Assembly: GCF_002777255.1 (NCBI RefSeq) | Contig: NZ_CP017634.1 | Span: 62,001 to 126,000 of the forward strand | DNA: 64,000 nt | Direction: 5' to 3' | Source of the DNA: Candidatus Formimonas warabiya | GTDB taxonomy: Bacteria > Bacillota > Dehalobacteriia > Dehalobacteriales > Dehalobacteriaceae | Shown: positions 17,342 through 27,443 of the stretch, piece by piece | Position numbering within the stretch: the first letter of the stretch is position 1 | Layout: each line of letters begins with the position of its first letter | Translations under genes and position numbers: made by a program | Notes under the pieces: generated by a model | What the model was told of the DNA's origin: nothing | The model's input: the letters and a program-made list of their open reading frames with translations, nothing else | Databases searched by the model: none

Positions 17342-18526
17342 ATGAATTTATGGGAGTCTTTCGGATTAGCCGTGGAGAGTATTCGGGCCAATAAAATGCG
17401 CTCCTTTTTAACGACCCTGGGCATCGTCATCGGCATCACTGCGGTGATCATCGTCATGGCTATTGGTCAGGGGGGACGGGCGATGCTGATCAGCGAAATG
17501 GAAAGGTTCGGCACAAATTTATTTGCCATCTATGTGAATTACGAGGACGGAGAGGGCACCCGGCAAGGGGATTTTTCTGACCTGGATATTGAGGTGATTA
17601 AACAGCTGGTGCCTGAGGTGAAATATCTTTCTCCCGTCCGCTATGATATGATGCACGTGCGGGGCACCCGGGGGGAACAGTCCGCCGAAGTCATCGGCAC
17701 CAACGGGGATTACGACGAGATCAGAAATTTCGATTTCAGATGGGGAAAGTACTTTTCCCGCACGGATGAGGAGATGGGGCGGCGCGCGACAGTTTTGGAC
17801 GAAGAACTTGCCGTGGAATTATTTGGATACGGCAACCCGGTAGGGCAGCGGGTGATGCTGAATGGGAATGCGGCTACCGTAATCGGGGTATTGAAAAAAG
17901 AAGAATCTGTTTTGGGCTGGAATTCGTCGAAACGGGCCTATATTCCCTACTCCATGACCAAAAGTATTACCGGGTGGGACATGATCCACCAATTGGAGGG
18001 GAGTGCCCGCAGCAAGGAAGATGTCAATCTGGCCATGGAACGGGCCAAAAAAATCCTGGAACGGCGTCACCATGTACCCGGCCATTATCTCTCATACAGC
18101 ATGGAACAGGAAATGCAGTCGGCCAACAAGATTACGGGAATTATGACCCTGGTCGTGAGCGCGATTGCGGGGATTTCCCTTTTTGTGGGGGGAATCGGGG
18201 TGATGAATATTATGCTGGTGTCGGTGACGGAGCGTACCCGGGAAATCGGTATCCGTATGGCCCTGGGCGCTTGCCGCCGGGATATACTGGGCCAGTTTCT
18301 TATTGAGGCTGTTTGCATCTGTGTTTTCGGCGGCATCATGGGCATCATTCTAGGATATGGCGGGGCCAGCTTAGTAGCCCTTTTTGCCAAATGGCCGTCC
18401 CTGGTTTCCGGGAAAACGATCTTGGTGGCATTTCTATTTTCCGCCAGCGTGGGGTTGTTTTTCGGCATCTATCCCGCCAATAAGGCGTCCAAATTGGATC
18501 CCATTGAGGCTTTGAGAAGAGACTAA
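17342..18526 (+). CDS. MacB/FtsX-like ABC transporter permease
   Basis: The 394-aa permease has four membrane segments: one at residues 20-42 (LTTLGIVIGITAVIIVMAIG), then a large extracytoplasmic MacB_PCD domain (about 45-250), then three segments in the last 130 residues. The C-terminal FtsX motif reads VTERTREIGIRMALGA. It completes the tripartite export system with the two preceding genes. The last 53 codons lie inside a 211-bp repeat created by the adjacent insertion sequence, so this copy remains intact. Confidence 0.9.
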   Translation: MNLWESFGLAVESIRANKMRSFLTTLGIVIGITAVIIVMAIGQGGRAMLISEMERFGTNLFAIYVNYEDGEGTRQGDFSDLDIEVIKQLVPEVKYLSPVRYDMMHVRGTRGEQSAEVIGTNGDYDEIRNFDFRWGKYFSRTDEEMGRRATVLDEELAVELFGYGNPVGQRVMLNGNAATVIGVLKKEESVLGWNSSKRAYIPYSMTKSITGWDMIHQLEGSARSKEDVNLAMERAKKILERRHHVPGHYLSYSMEQEMQSANKITGIMTLVVSAIAGISLFVGGIGVMNIMLVSVTERTREIGIRMALGACRRDILGQFLIEAVCICVFGGIMGIILGYGGASLVALFAKWPSLVSGKTILVAFLFSASVGLFFGIYPANKASKLDPIEALRRD

Positions 18527-18578
18527 AGGCCGGGACCCTCAGGTGTTCTTGCCATTTAATGGTTTGGTCTGCTATAAT
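18368..18578 (+). repeat. 211-bp direct repeat, left copy (target duplication)
   Basis: This copy contains the last 53 codons of the permease, its stop, and the promoter that belongs to gatC, ending exactly at TATAAT. It is repeated without visible difference at 20555-20765 on the other side of the insertion sequence. IS1634-family elements are known to create unusually long, variable target duplications, which explains it. Confidence 0.92.
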
Positions 18579-18584
18579 CCCGTA

Positions 18585-18624
18585 TTTGACACTTGATCAA
18601 AATAAAAATCCTGCAAAGCCTTGA
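18585..18624 (+). repeat. left terminal inverted repeat of the IS
   Basis: Imperfect 40-bp match to the reverse complement of 20509-20548, with TTTGACA at the outer side and AAAGCCTTGA at the inner side. Confidence 0.75.
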
Positions 18625-18646
18625 TTTGAAAGGTTTTGCAGGATTT
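18606..18646 (-). terminator. hairpin inside the IS end, likely transposase terminator
   Basis: AAATCCTGCAAA / TTTTGCAGGATTT stem of about 12 bp with additional CCTT/AAGG pairs, 30 bases beyond the transposase stop. In other IS elements such end hairpins also limit read-through in either direction. Confidence 0.6.
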
Positions 18647-18675
18647 AATGTATGTGTAAAAAGTGCGTACTTTTT

Positions 18676-20418
18676 TTACTTTTTCGTTTCTTTAAAAATT
18701 TTTTTCATGATGCTTGTTGCAACAATCTGATAGTCCGTGCGAAAGCCAAAAGCATCATGAAGCGCATCGGTAAAATCTGTTCTTGTGTAGGTTGGAACAT
18801 ACCCTTCGTTTTTAACTTCTAGAAAATCCATATCTCTCAGCCCGCCAATAATCTCGTGGCATGTGAAATTTTCGTTGAGCCTCTTTTCAAGTAGCCTAAA
18901 AATAATTAGCGATATAAAGCAAGTGGTAAAATGCGCTTCAATCCTGTCATCATTGCTTAAGTACACAGGTCTTGCTTTGAATTCGCTTTTCATAATCCTA
19001 AAGCATTCTTCGATCTCCCATCTCCTGTGATTTACCTTGATGATTTCAGATACATCATCCTCAAGGTTTGTGCAAATTCCATAAAAACCATCAAAGGCTT
19101 CTTCTTTCTGGATGAGAGTAGAATCAATGCTGTAGATCTCTTTTTCTGCGACTTCTCCATCAGGAGTACAGCTTGTTTTATGAATAAACCTTTTGTAATC
19201 GTTAGGATTGCATTTCTTAATTTTTATTGGGTTTGCATCTATAACCTTTTGGGCACGTTCTATTTGAGAGTTACGGATTTTACGCTGATAATCCCTGTAT
19301 TTGATAGAGTAGGTTACAATAAGCCTTTGTTCAAAACCGTTTTCTTTGATCCAACGTTCCTTGTAAAAAACTTTAGCTCGTATTTTGGCTTTATCTTCAG
19401 TAGTGGCTTTATCTATCATTTCATCAAGCTTGGAAATGTCATAGGTTTTTTCGCTATCTGGAAGTTTCCAGCCATCTGGAGCAAGAGCCCATTTTTTTAG
19501 GTGCTCTTTTAATTTTTTAATAGACTGAGTTGTAATAAACGCCCGTCCATCTTTGTCGTTAAACTTTCGATTATCTTCGGAAGCAAGGCCTGCATCAGTA
19601 CAGACGATGAATTTGGAAAGTTCAAAATCGGATAAAATCTTTTTTTCCAATGGCTTTAAAGTCAGCTGCTCGTTCATATTACCCCTGTTAATGCTAAAAG
19701 CCAGAGGAATGCCATCCCCGTCCATGAATAGTCCCATTTGGACTATTGGGTTTGGTCTGTGTTCTTTTGACGGACCGTATTGTTTACTGCCGTCTTCCTG
19801 TTCTATTTCAAAAAAGTAATTGGTGCAATCATAGTAAAGTACACTGGTGTTTCTTTTGGAAACCTTAAGGCTGTTTTCATACAAAGAGGACTGAATAAAA
19901 CCTGTTTCCTTGGAAAGCACTTCAAGAGCTCTGTATATTTGATGTAAATCAAAATTAGGCTGCTCAATAAACCTTTTAGAAAGCTCGTATGTTGCAAGTT
20001 TTGAGGAAGGGAAGATAACTCTGCCGTAAATTAACCTTGAGAGAATTGAATCCAGGTCAAAATCAAATTTGTACCTTTGGGAAATATCTTTACAGATCTT
20101 ATGAATTCCGAGTTCGTGATAAATCTTTTGCAGAAATAGATATCCGCCGTTGAAGGAACGCTGTTCGTCTTTCGAAATAATTTTAGATTGCTCGAAAGGA
20201 ACAAGTATTTTCCGTATTTGTTCCTTTTCTTTTTCATTCAATTTTCTTATATATTCTTTAGCCCACTCATATGGATCTGCACCATTAAGTTTTTCCCTGA
20301 GTTCAGTTTCGGTTCCAAGTTTCTCAACAGTAATTGTGCGTTCTTTCTTATTCATATAAACAGTTTTTGTAACATAAAGTGAAGCTGAATTTTTTGAACG
20401 TGATACCTTTAATCTCAT
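18676..20418 (-). CDS. IS1634 family transposase
   Basis: The 580-aa DDE transposase of the IS4 superfamily, IS1634 group, carries its three acidic residues in LYYDCTNYF, VCTDAGLAS and RRWEIEECFRIMKSEF. The last has the Y/R...E...K pattern of IS4-type enzymes. The frame is complete and there is no frameshift, so it may be active. The ATG at 20418 follows GGAGGATTGCTT; a TTG two codons earlier is possible. Confidence 0.92.
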   Translation of the reverse strand: MRLKVSRSKNSASLYVTKTVYMNKKERTITVEKLGTETELREKLNGADPYEWAKEYIRKLNEKEKEQIRKILVPFEQSKIISKDEQRSFNGGYLFLQKIYHELGIHKICKDISQRYKFDFDLDSILSRLIYGRVIFPSSKLATYELSKRFIEQPNFDLHQIYRALEVLSKETGFIQSSLYENSLKVSKRNTSVLYYDCTNYFFEIEQEDGSKQYGPSKEHRPNPIVQMGLFMDGDGIPLAFSINRGNMNEQLTLKPLEKKILSDFELSKFIVCTDAGLASEDNRKFNDKDGRAFITTQSIKKLKEHLKKWALAPDGWKLPDSEKTYDISKLDEMIDKATTEDKAKIRAKVFYKERWIKENGFEQRLIVTYSIKYRDYQRKIRNSQIERAQKVIDANPIKIKKCNPNDYKRFIHKTSCTPDGEVAEKEIYSIDSTLIQKEEAFDGFYGICTNLEDDVSEIIKVNHRRWEIEECFRIMKSEFKARPVYLSNDDRIEAHFTTCFISLIIFRLLEKRLNENFTCHEIIGGLRDMDFLEVKNEGYVPTYTRTDFTDALHDAFGFRTDYQIVATSIMKKIFKETKK

Positions 20419-20508
20419 AAGCAATCCTCCAAACTACTTATATTATAACATATCACGCGTTATCACGCAATTGGAAGTGCGAAAATTTGACAAAAAAATA
20501 AGCCTATC

Positions 20509-20548
20509 TCAAGGCTTTCAGGGATTCTTTCTTTATTCAACTGTCAAA
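20509..20548 (-). repeat. right terminal inverted repeat of the IS
   Basis: Reverse complement reads TTTGACAGTTGAATAAAG and so on to AAAGCCTTGA, matching the left end imperfectly over 40 bases. Confidence 0.75.
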
Positions 20549-20554
20549 GGCCCG

Positions 20555-20713
20555 AGCTTAGTAGCCCTTTTTGCCAAATGGCCGTCCCTGGTTTCCGGGA
20601 AAACGATCTTGGTGGCATTTCTATTTTCCGCCAGCGTGGGGTTGTTTTTCGGCATCTATCCCGCCAATAAGGCGTCCAAATTGGATCCCATTGAGGCTTT
20701 GAGAAGAGACTAA
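20555..20713 (+). pseudogene. duplicated 3' fragment of the ABC permease
   Basis: The last 52 codons and stop of the permease (SLVALFAKWPSL to EALRRD) recur here without a start codon or ribosome site, as a by-product of the insertion. In-frame codons extend a short way into the IS, but translation is not expected. Confidence 0.9.
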
Positions 20714-20735
20714 AGGCCGGGACCCTCAGGTGTTC

Positions 20736-20765
20736 TTGCCATTTAATGGTTTGGTCTGCTATAAT
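20736..20765 (+). promoter_or_regulatory. sigma-A type promoter for gatCAB
   Basis: TTGCCA (20736-20741), an 18-bp spacer and TATAAT (20760-20765), 39 bases before the gatC start. The same promoter exists at 18549-18578 in the left repeat copy, where it now points into the insertion sequence, antisense to the transposase. Confidence 0.75.
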
Positions 20766-20803
20766 TAACAATAGTGTTTAGCTTGTCAAAGGATGGTGAA
20801 ACA

Positions 20804-21088
20804 ATGGCTATTTCCCTAAAAGATGTGGAGCACGTGGCCATGCTCGCTCGTTTGGAATTAACGGCAGAGGAAAAAGAAATGTATACCGGGCAACTGAATG
20901 CCATTTTGGAATACATCGGGAAGCTTCAGGAACTGGATACCAGCCAAATCCCTCCCACGGCCCACGTGTTGCCCATACATAATGTGTTACGGGAGGATCA
21001 GGTCCGTCCCTCCATGGACAGAGCAGAGGTGCTCCAAAATGCTCCCTATGAGGAAGAGGGTCAGTTCCGGGTGCCGAAGATCGTTTAA
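20804..21088 (+). CDS. gatC: aspartyl/glutamyl-tRNA amidotransferase subunit C
   Basis: The 94-aa GatC subunit of the amidotransferase converts Glu-tRNA(Gln) and Asp-tRNA(Asn) to the amidated forms. It shows the typical VEHVAMLARLELTAEEKE helix and the C-terminal LREDQVRPS...APYEEEGQFRVPKIV segment that wraps around GatA. The ATG at 20804 follows AAAGGATGGTGAAACA. It is the first gene of a gatCAB operon. Confidence 0.93.
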   Translation: MAISLKDVEHVAMLARLELTAEEKEMYTGQLNAILEYIGKLQELDTSQIPPTAHVLPIHNVLREDQVRPSMDRAEVLQNAPYEEEGQFRVPKIV

Positions 21089-21112
21089 GGTTTCAAAAGG
21101 AGGTTTTGTAGA

Positions 21113-22588
21113 TTGAGTTTATTCCGGCAGACGGCCCATGAACTCCATGGGCTTTTGATGAAAAAAGAAATTAGCTCTTACGAACTGGTCCAAAGCATCT
21201 ATGAGAGAATAGACCAGGTGGAAGAGAAAATTCATGCCTTTACTTTCCAAATAGAGAAAGATCAGGCCTTGGCCCGGGCCAGGGAAGTGGATGCCCGCAT
21301 CACCCGGGGAGAAAGGCTCCCTTCTTTAGCCGGCATCCCCATGGCTTTAAAAGACAACATGTGCACAAAGGGAATTCCCACAACTTGCTCTTCTAAGATC
21401 CTGGACCGTTTTGTTCCTCCCTATGACGCCACGGTGGCAAGAAAGCTAAGGGAAGCCGACAGCATCCTGGTGGGGAAATTAAATATGGATGAGTTTGCTA
21501 TGGGATCCTCTACGGAAAATTCCGCATTTTTTCCTACGAAAAACCCCTGGAATCTGGACTGTGTTCCCGGCGGCTCCAGCGGCGGTGCGGCAGCTGCCGT
21601 AGCGGCAGACGAAGTAATCTTTTCTTTAGGATCAGATACCGGGGGATCCATTCGCCAGCCCGCTTCTTTCTGCGGGGTGGTAGGCTTGAAGCCTACCTAT
21701 GGTTCTGTTTCCCGGTACGGTTTGATTGCTTATGCTTCCTCTTTAGACCAAATCGGGCCGGTCACGAAAGATGTCACGGATTGTGCTTGGGTGCTGAATG
21801 GGATCGCCGGATATGACGGCAAGGACTCTACTTCGGCAGAAGTGGCCGTTCCTGATTACCGGGAGTGTCTCACCGGCGAGGTAAGGGGAATGAAGATCGG
21901 TATCCCGAAAGAATACTTTGGGGAAGGGTTACAAGCCGAAGTGAAAAATGCCGTGCTGGATGCCGTCCATAAGCTGGCGGATTTAGGCGCAGAGGTGGAG
22001 GAAGTTTCCCTGCCCCATACGGAATACGCTTTACCTGCCTATTATCTGGTGGCATCGGCGGAGGCCAGTTCCAATTTGGCCCGCTATGACGGGGTGAGAT
22101 ATGGTCATCGGGCCAGGGAGATGCAGGATATTGTAAGCATGTTTAAGAGAACCCGGGACGAGGGTTTCGGTGCGGAGGTAAAAAGGCGCATTATGTTGGG
22201 CACCTACGCCTTGAGTTCCGGATATTATGATGCTTATTACTTAAAGGCTTTGAAAGTACGGACCCTGGTGAAACAGGATTTTGACCGGGCTTTTGAAAAA
22301 TTTGACGTATTAATCAGCCCGACCGCTCCTACCGTGGCCTTTCAATGCGGGGAGAAAGCCAATGATCCCTTGGCCATGTATTTATCTGATGTCTGTACCA
22401 TCCCCATCAATCTGGCCGGTATCCCCGCCATTTCTCTGCCCTGCGGTTTTTCTCACGGGCTGCCTGTAGGGCTCCAGATGATGGGCAAGGCTTTTGGAGA
22501 AGAAGCCATTCTGCGCGCCGCTTTTGCCTACGAGCAATCGGCCGGATCGAACAATCTCAAGCCTAACCTTTCCGGGGAGGTGGCATAA
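21113..22588 (+). CDS. gatA: aspartyl/glutamyl-tRNA amidotransferase subunit A
   Basis: The 491-aa amidase-signature enzyme releases ammonia from glutamine for tRNA amidation. The catalytic Lys is in ALKDNM, and the Ser-Ser pair is in [13 protein letters not shown] and [16 protein letters not shown]. Full length. TTG start with AGGAGG ten bases upstream. The stop lies one base before the gatB start. Confidence 0.95.
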   Translation: MSLFRQTAHELHGLLMKKEISSYELVQSIYERIDQVEEKIHAFTFQIEKDQALARAREVDARITRGERLPSLAGIPMALKDNMCTKGIPTTCSSKILDRFVPPYDATVARKLREADSILVGKLNMDEFAMGSSTENSAFFPTKNPWNLDCVPGGSSGGAAAAVAADEVIFSLGSDTGGSIRQPASFCGVVGLKPTYGSVSRYGLIAYASSLDQIGPVTKDVTDCAWVLNGIAGYDGKDSTSAEVAVPDYRECLTGEVRGMKIGIPKEYFGEGLQAEVKNAVLDAVHKLADLGAEVEEVSLPHTEYALPAYYLVASAEASSNLARYDGVRYGHRAREMQDIVSMFKRTRDEGFGAEVKRRIMLGTYALSSGYYDAYYLKALKVRTLVKQDFDRAFEKFDVLISPTAPTVAFQCGEKANDPLAMYLSDVCTIPINLAGIPAISLPCGFSHGLPVGLQMMGKAFGEEAILRAAFAYEQSAGSNNLKPNLSGEVA

Positions 22589-22589
22589 G

Positions 22590-24038
22590 ATGAGTTTGGA
22601 CCAGTATGAAGTGGTCATTGGTTTAGAAGTTCATACGGAGTTGAAAACCAATACAAAAATATTCTGCACGTGTACTACGGAATTCGGCGGGGACCCCAAT
22701 ACCCATGTCTGCCCGGTCTGTTTAGGGCTTCCGGGCGTTCTCCCCGTATTAAACAAGAAGGTAGTTGATTTTGCCATTAAGGCGGGCCTGGCTTTAAACT
22801 GCCAGATTGCCGAGTTTTCCAAATTTGACCGGAAGAATTATTATTATCCCGATCTGCCGAAGAACTTTCAAACGTCCCAGTATGACCTGCCCATCTGTGT
22901 CCGGGGCTATCTTGATATTGAGGCGGATGGGGAGCAAAAACGCATCGGCATTACCAGGATCCATATGGAGGAAGACGCGGGAAAACTGGTTCACGCCGGG
23001 GCGACCATCTCCACCTCCCATTATTCTCTCGTGGATTATAACCGGACGGGTGTGCCCCTCCTGGAAATCGTCTCGGAACCGGATATGCGTTCTCCGGAGG
23101 AGGCCCGGTCCTACCTGGAAAAATTGAAGGCGATTCTGGAATATACGGAGGTTTCCGACTGCAAAATGCAGGAAGGTTCCCTGCGCTGTGATGCCAATAT
23201 TTCCGTCATGCCTAAAGGCAGTACCGCTTTGGGAACCAGGACGGAAATCAAGAACCTGAATTCCTTCCGGGCCCTGCAGCGGGCTTTGGAATACGAGATT
23301 CAACGTCAAATCGACGTGGTGGAAGAGGGCGGGGAAGTTGTCCAGGAAACCCGGACCTGGGATGATGGGAAAGGCATCACCCTGTCTTTAAGAAGCAAGG
23401 AAGAGGCACATGACTACCGTTACTTTCCCGAGCCGGATCTGGTGCCCCTGGTGATCAGCAGGGAATGGGTGGAAAATATCCGGAAAACCTTGCCGGAACT
23501 GCCCCAGGCCCGCAAAGAAAGGCTGATAGCCCAATACGGCCTTCCGGCCTATGACGCCTCCATTATTACCGGCTCCAAAGCCCTGGCGGATTTTTTTGAT
23601 GCTTGTGTGCAAGATTATCCGGAAGCCAAAGTGGTGAGCAATTGGCTCATGGTAGAACTGATCCGCCTATTAAATGCGGAGGATAAGGACATTGCCGAAT
23701 CTCCCATTACGCCGGACATGCTGGTGGGGATGCTGAAATTGATGGACAAGGGGACCATCAGCGGAAAAATTGCCAAGACGGTATTTGAAGAGATGTTCAA
23801 GACAGGGAAAAAGCCGGAAGAGATCGTCAAGGAAAAAGGATTGGTGCAAATTTCCGACGCGTCGGCCATCGAGGCCATGGTGGAGGAAGTCCTGGCGGCC
23901 AACCAGAAGTCGGTGGAAGATTTTAAGGCAGGTAAAACACAAGCCCTGGGCTTTTTGGTGGGCCAGGTGATGAAAGTATCCAAGGGGAAAGCCAATCCCG
24001 GCATGGTCAATGCCTTGCTCACGGAAAAGATGAAGTAA
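22590..24038 (+). CDS. gatB: aspartyl/glutamyl-tRNA amidotransferase subunit B
   Basis: The 482-aa GatB kinase/tRNA-binding subunit activates the misacylated tRNA by phosphorylation. It begins [13 protein letters not shown], has the CTCTTEFG...CPVC zinc-site cysteines, the HMEEDAGKL and [17 protein letters not shown] motifs, and a C-terminal YqeY-like domain ending [14 protein letters not shown]. The ATG at 22590 follows GGGGAGGTGGC; a frame extending 96 bases upstream overlaps gatA and is not used. The presence of gatCAB suggests that the organism lacks a glutaminyl-tRNA synthetase. Confidence 0.95.
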   Translation: MSLDQYEVVIGLEVHTELKTNTKIFCTCTTEFGGDPNTHVCPVCLGLPGVLPVLNKKVVDFAIKAGLALNCQIAEFSKFDRKNYYYPDLPKNFQTSQYDLPICVRGYLDIEADGEQKRIGITRIHMEEDAGKLVHAGATISTSHYSLVDYNRTGVPLLEIVSEPDMRSPEEARSYLEKLKAILEYTEVSDCKMQEGSLRCDANISVMPKGSTALGTRTEIKNLNSFRALQRALEYEIQRQIDVVEEGGEVVQETRTWDDGKGITLSLRSKEEAHDYRYFPEPDLVPLVISREWVENIRKTLPELPQARKERLIAQYGLPAYDASIITGSKALADFFDACVQDYPEAKVVSNWLMVELIRLLNAEDKDIAESPITPDMLVGMLKLMDKGTISGKIAKTVFEEMFKTGKKPEEIVKEKGLVQISDASAIEAMVEEVLAANQKSVEDFKAGKTQALGFLVGQVMKVSKGKANPGMVNALLTEKMK

Positions 24039-24071
24039 AGCCGGGGATTGTTTTTGAGATGTATGATCGTG

Positions 24072-24106
24072 AAAAAGCTGCCGGACATGGTGTCCGGCAG
24101 CTTTTT
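24072..24106. terminator. strong bidirectional terminator between gatB and the SLH gene
   Basis: AAAAAGCTGCCGGACA-TGG-TGTCCGGCAGCTTTTT, a 16-bp perfect stem with A and T tails, serving both converging genes. Confidence 0.93.
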
Positions 24107-24120
24107 CACTTTATTGGCAG

Positions 24121-27100
24121 CTACTCCTCCCAATTTTGATCATCCAGCGGGATTTGTATTTCGATGGCAGGAGAGGTTACGTCGAAAACATCTCCCGCAA
24201 TCATCGTTGAAACATCACCAAGGTGGAAGGCTGTTAATGGGATGGTGATCGTGGTGCCGGCGGCCACGCTTTCTTCTTTTGCCGTGAGTATCATTGTTTT
24301 CAAATGAACATCTTCAAATTCACTTCCGGCAATGCCGATATCACGAATTTCGTCCTCACCTGCCCTGGCAGTGAAGGAATTGCTATTTGCGTCCTCAATG
24401 CTTTCGACTATTCCGTTCCAATCTTCGTCGCTAAAAATATGATTATTATACTTAAATGTAATGGTATAAACCGAATCAGATACACTTACCGATTCCACCA
24501 TGAGCTGCTTCTGCAAATTGTCCAGATAGTTACCGACATTAATGGCATTGATATCAATGTGTCCCGGTAATGTATCATCTTGATATGCGTTCGTGTCTGA
24601 AAGCCCGAAAGCATTAAAATTATGATAACAATCGTTAAGCATATACTGCTGCTCCGCAACGGCAGCTTCGTAACCATTGCGCGTAATCCAGGGCTGATCC
24701 ATGTCCCGGGAGTTTTTAACGATGCCCAATAATGGAAAGCTGGTATACCAGTCCGACCAAAGATCCATATAAGCCTCTTGTACTTCTTGATAGGTACCCT
24801 CCAGATCCTCCGGAACATTATGGGGGTTTTTTTCATCATTGTTTTCCAACGGGTACAAATACTGCTTTAAACTGTGAATCCCGTTTGTGTCGTTATTGAG
24901 CATATTGATGGATCCATACAAGGGCAATACTTTGCCATCTTCTCCATAGGCCTGGTCAATAAAATACTGGGCTTTGGCAATGATGTTTTGAATCAAGGCA
25001 TTTGCATTGTTTCCGCTGATCGTGGCCAGACCCGGCTCCACAGCTTTTACATAACCGATACTGCTATTGGCGTTTGATGAATTATCCTCAATGATAACCG
25101 GGGTTTTTACATCAATTGATTCAATCTGGCTTATTCCTTCGCCAACGATCCGGATGGTATTATCTGGAATGGCGGTTTGATCATCAACAGTAATATTCCC
25201 TAACGCCGAGTCTCCTTGGATATGAATACTGTGGCTGCCCCCTCCGTTAATAATGGTGTTGCCGGATGCAGTTACATTGTTTATGGCAGCATCCCCAATA
25301 CCGATCTCACGCCCAAAGGTCAGATCGCCAACTATTTTCATATTCTTCAGGGTTATACCTGCCGCTTTAATAGTAACACTGCCGGTAATAGCTGCTGTTC
25401 CTGAAGCAGGCCCATAGGTGCCTGACGTAGTAAAATCATATGAATTATTGTATATTTCACTTGTATTCGGTGCATCGGAAGCAGTATTATCAAACACTGA
25501 AACAGCATCGGCACACATAACCTGTATTTGATATGTTTTTGTACTGCCGTTCTGTGCGGTCACGACAATTTCAACCGTGTTTAAGCCGGATGAAAGAGCT
25601 ACCGGACTTGATGCATCGGTATTGTTTACCTTCGCTGTGGCATGGCTTTCCGCCGTCGCCGGAGTGACCATGATACTATTTGTATGGTCTGGTAAAGAGA
25701 CATAGTATTGGGTAGTATTGGAAACAAATACAGGGTAAAGTGTTCCGGCAGATAGTGCAATTCCAGTCAAGTCTGCATTGGCGGATGAGGTATGTGCAGA
25801 ACCGCCGCCGCCGCTGCCACCTGTAGCAGCGGCGGTGGTGATGATGGCAGACCCTCCGGCAACGGCATTTCCTCCCGCGGTCACACCGGTGACACCTTGC
25901 CCTACGCTTACTTTAGTCCCTAGAGTATCCACTTTTACATCATTGGCTTTTGCCTCCACATTGGTGACAGCGCCGTTTCCCATAATATCGGCCTGAGCAT
26001 GGGCAATAACCGTTTCAACTATAGCGCCCTGAGCTGTGCTAATGATGGTACCGCCCGCCGTTTGTGCCACATTGATCTTGGAAACGGTGCCACTGGTCAG
26101 GATTAATTCGGCTTTTGTCTCCGCATTTAGAGTCTGGATATTTCCCTTCACCTCAACACTTGTTGTACTGCTTTTATTGCCTATCACAGTTACCTCTCCA
26201 AAGCTGCCTTCCAGTATAACCTGGGAGCCCGCTTCCAGCTTCTGGACAGTGGTGCCTTGGTCGGTGACGATGCGGACTTCATAATTGACATTATCAATTA
26301 TCATGGTCCCATTGATCGTCGAGCCATTGATCACATGGATAGAGTTCTTGCCGCCGCCGCGCACAACGGTGCGGCCTTCCACTTTAACCCCATCTAGGGT
26401 TACGTTTCCTGTGCCCACTCCGTCGCCAATGATCAGGTCGCCCTTTACTGTGACACCCTTTAAGGTCACCTCCGGTACATTGATCATCACATTGCCGTCG
26501 GCAACGGTGGTGTATGTGCCGGGTGCTTGAATGTAGGTTTTTAAAATATGATGCATGGCTTGGGCAAATTCAGCACGTGTGACGTGGGCAGTTGGGTCTA
26601 ATTTGCCCTCTCTGCCCTGGATATATCCGGCTGCAACAAGGGCGGCAAGTTCAGGCTTCGCCCAATCGCTGATTTGGGATTTGTCGCTGAATTGGTCAAG
26701 GGGGCCGTAATCGGTGCTTTTGAGCTTGAAGGCCCGGGCCAGTGCTGTAAAGGCTTCCTGCCGGGTAATAAAATTCTCGGGACCCATTTGGTTGCCGTTT
26801 CCCTTGAATGTGCCCATCTGTACCGCCTTTGCCATGTCGTCGGCATACCATTTTCCGGCGGAAACGTCGGTGAATTTGGAAATGCTGCCTTTTTGGGATG
26901 CGCCGAAGGCACGGTTGACGATGGCGGCCATTTCTCCCCGTTTTAGGTTGGCATTGGGCATGATTTTGTTGTCTGAACCGGTGAGCAAACCATGGGAAAT
27001 AGCTGCCTCAATTGCTGCTTTTGACCAATTGTCCGGGATGTCGGTTAAATCACCAGGGGGTGCCGCCAGCACAGGAATTGCGGTATAAAGGAGCAATACA

Positions 27101-27201
27101 AGGGCGAGCAGCAGATCCATCATTTTTCCTGTTCTCATTCTAACTTTACCATAAGACCTTTTTTTCAGCATTGCCGGGAGGAAATTCTTTTCCACAATCA
27201 A
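24121..27201 (-). CDS. SLH-domain cell-surface protein with beta-helix-like and cadherin-like regions
   Basis: The 1026-aa exported protein has a signal segment at residues 26-47 (LLLALVLLLYTAIPVLAA). Three SLH domains (about 52-215; ITRQEAF and VTRAEFAQA repeats) anchor it to secondary cell-wall polymer. A repetitive beta-rich region follows (about 225-450, GDLIIGDGVGTGNVTLDGV type), then a Gly/Ser linker. Next comes a cadherin-like beta-sandwich (about 475-560, LTGIALSAGTLYPVF...YQIQV), more beta-helix-like sequence, and a predominantly helical C-terminal domain ending DDQNWEE. The start is TTG at 27201 or GTG two codons on; AAAGGAG precedes both. A role at the surface is clear; the ligand or substrate is unknown. 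Confidence 0.88.
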   Translation of the reverse strand: MIVEKNFLPAMLKKRSYGKVRMRTGKMMDLLLALVLLLYTAIPVLAAPPGDLTDIPDNWSKAAIEAAISHGLLTGSDNKIMPNANLKRGEMAAIVNRAFGASQKGSISKFTDVSAGKWYADDMAKAVQMGTFKGNGNQMGPENFITRQEAFTALARAFKLKSTDYGPLDQFSDKSQISDWAKPELAALVAAGYIQGREGKLDPTAHVTRAEFAQAMHHILKTYIQAPGTYTTVADGNVMINVPEVTLKGVTVKGDLIIGDGVGTGNVTLDGVKVEGRTVVRGGGKNSIHVINGSTINGTMIIDNVNYEVRIVTDQGTTVQKLEAGSQVILEGSFGEVTVIGNKSSTTSVEVKGNIQTLNAETKAELILTSGTVSKINVAQTAGGTIISTAQGAIVETVIAHAQADIMGNGAVTNVEAKANDVKVDTLGTKVSVGQGVTGVTAGGNAVAGGSAIITTAAATGGSGGGGSAHTSSANADLTGIALSAGTLYPVFVSNTTQYYVSLPDHTNSIMVTPATAESHATAKVNNTDASSPVALSSGLNTVEIVVTAQNGSTKTYQIQVMCADAVSVFDNTASDAPNTSEIYNNSYDFTTSGTYGPASGTAAITGSVTIKAAGITLKNMKIVGDLTFGREIGIGDAAINNVTASGNTIINGGGSHSIHIQGDSALGNITVDDQTAIPDNTIRIVGEGISQIESIDVKTPVIIEDNSSNANSSIGYVKAVEPGLATISGNNANALIQNIIAKAQYFIDQAYGEDGKVLPLYGSINMLNNDTNGIHSLKQYLYPLENNDEKNPHNVPEDLEGTYQEVQEAYMDLWSDWYTSFPLLGIVKNSRDMDQPWITRNGYEAAVAEQQYMLNDCYHNFNAFGLSDTNAYQDDTLPGHIDINAINVGNYLDNLQKQLMVESVSVSDSVYTITFKYNNHIFSDEDWNGIVESIEDANSNSFTARAGEDEIRDIGIAGSEFEDVHLKTMILTAKEESVAAGTTITIPLTAFHLGDVSTMIAGDVFDVTSPAIEIQIPLDDQNWEE

Positions 27202-27443
27202 ATCACTCCTTTACTTTTGTGAATGTCCTTTGACGGATTTATTTTCTTTATCCCCTTTCCATTAAAGCGGTATTTCCGCGTTTTCTGCGCACTAGATGAA
27301 AACATGTTTACACCTCCCCAAATTATGTTTAAAATAGCATCTATAGCAACAGTCTAGCAAACAATTGCAATATTTTTGTGATATCATGCCGGATGTTGGG
27401 AAATGGTAATCTAGGTCAAAATATAACCCTTGAAGGTGATTCT

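Larger units (their letters stand above)
18579..20554. mobile_element. IS1634-family insertion sequence, about 1.98 kb
   Basis: The element is bounded by the two copies of a 211-bp direct repeat. Its ends are imperfect terminal inverted repeats of about 40 bp: 18585-18624 and the complement of 20509-20548. Both begin TTTGACA and share AAAGCCTTGA. It encodes one transposase on the minus strand, apparently intact. Six bases outside each TIR are not matched, so the exact outer end is uncertain by a few bases. The insertion did not destroy any gene because the duplication preserved both flanks. Confidence 0.88.
20555..20765 (+). repeat. 211-bp direct repeat, right copy (target duplication)
   Basis: Identical by eye to 18368-18578. 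It carries a truncated permease 3' end and the functional gatC promoter. It ends at TATAAT, after which the sequence continues into the ancestral gatC leader. Confidence 0.92.

Noticed and set aside
20471..20713. 80-codon frame fusing IS end sequence to the permease tail
   Set aside because: No start signal; produced by chance joining of the IS terminus to the duplicated permease fragment.
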